Shown here: positions 61,561 through 61,569 of the stretch, one piece after another
Layout: each line of letters starts with the position of its first letter
How positions within the stretch are numbered: the first letter of the stretch is position 1
From: Lapidilactobacillus achengensis
Lineage (GTDB): Bacteria > Bacillota > Bacilli > Lactobacillales > Lactobacillaceae
Assembly (NCBI RefSeq): GCF_003946655.1
Contig: NZ_RHOV01000016.1
Location: 1-61,569, forward strand
Reading direction: 5' to 3'
DNA length: 61,569 bases
The notes under the pieces: generated by a model
What the model saw: only the letters and a program-made list of their open reading frames with translations
Told to the model about the DNA's origin: nothing
The model's database searches: none
Made by a program: the position numbers and the translations under genes

Positions 61561-61569
61561 ATGTCCCAA
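61561..61569 (+). CDS. Possible start of a gene cut by the window end
   Basis: An ATG followed by two codons (Met-Ser-Gln) ends at the window edge. AGCGAGGTAGG lies a few bases upstream and TATACT lies near 61517-61522, so a gene may start here. Nothing can be said about its product. Confidence 0.35.

Overview
The window looks like chromosomal DNA from a moderately GC-rich (about 50% by eye) low-complexity Gram-positive lactic acid bacterium, most likely a member of the Lactobacillaceae. The evidence is a complete dltXABCD teichoic-acid D-alanylation operon, three cell-wall proteins whose sorting signals fit the lactobacillar form LPQ[T/A]xE, a water-forming-type NADH oxidase, a PepO-type M13 endopeptidase, a DltE-like pair and strong AGGAGG ribosome binding sites. 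I cannot name the species. There are no rRNA, tRNA, CRISPR or phage genes and no intact transposase in the window.

Layout. 0.3-2.2 kb: a histidine phosphatase and a divergent WYL regulator. 2.3-5.8 kb: a SpaA/collagen-binding-type wall protein and a TPR-like lipoprotein. 6.2-8.8 kb: a class II UvrA lacking the UvrB-binding domain. 9.4-13.3 kb: MarR with an alpha/beta hydrolase, then TetR with an MFS pump. 13.5-19.5 kb: a 1994-residue SpaA-repeat adhesin. 19.7-22.5 kb: a DHA2 MFS pump and an alcohol dehydrogenase with a MerR-type promoter. 23.8-28.2 kb: an acetyltransferase, an anchored cyclophilin-like protein, two aldo/keto reductases and a divergent LysR. 28.4-30.9 kb: two paralogous membrane GGDEF proteins. 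31.1-38 kb: gpmA, an orphan accessory-Sec-like protein, two hydroxyacid dehydrogenase-type genes and small proteins. 38-45.2 kb: dltXABCD followed by two DltE-like serine hydrolases. 45.2-48.7 kb: a YxeA-like protein and PepO. 49.4-53.6 kb: a 1099-residue wall protein with a long leader. 53.7-58.6 kb: YdcF, DUF898, MerR/TipAS, a flavodoxin-fold oxidoreductase with a coupled 58-residue gene, a divergent Tag glycosylase and MgtC. 59.9-61.3 kb: NADH oxidase.

The most unusual feature is a family of long intergenic repeats. Seven loci (one a partial tandem) carry a roughly 380-bp non-coding core flanked by inverted, branched foldback modules. Each foldback is an outer stem enclosing two hairpins, the same topology as an AAV ITR. 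Stem sequences differ between copies but pairing is kept by paired changes, and one hairpin keeps a single unpaired position (T opposite T, or A opposite A in the inverted module) in every copy I checked. A second, about 124-bp hairpin module sits inside two foldbacks of one copy and alone at 956-1077. In one case it is inserted cleanly, with no target duplication. I infer a nested family of structured, non-autonomous mobile elements, possibly moved as single-stranded DNA. The enzyme that would move them is not in the window.

The gene content otherwise centres on the cell envelope (D-alanylation and its likely removal, wall-anchored adhesins, c-di-GMP synthesis) and on oxidative or electrophile stress (alcohol dehydrogenase, aldo/keto reductases, oxidoreductase, NADH oxidase), with many small regulator-target pairs whose operators can be read in the sequence.
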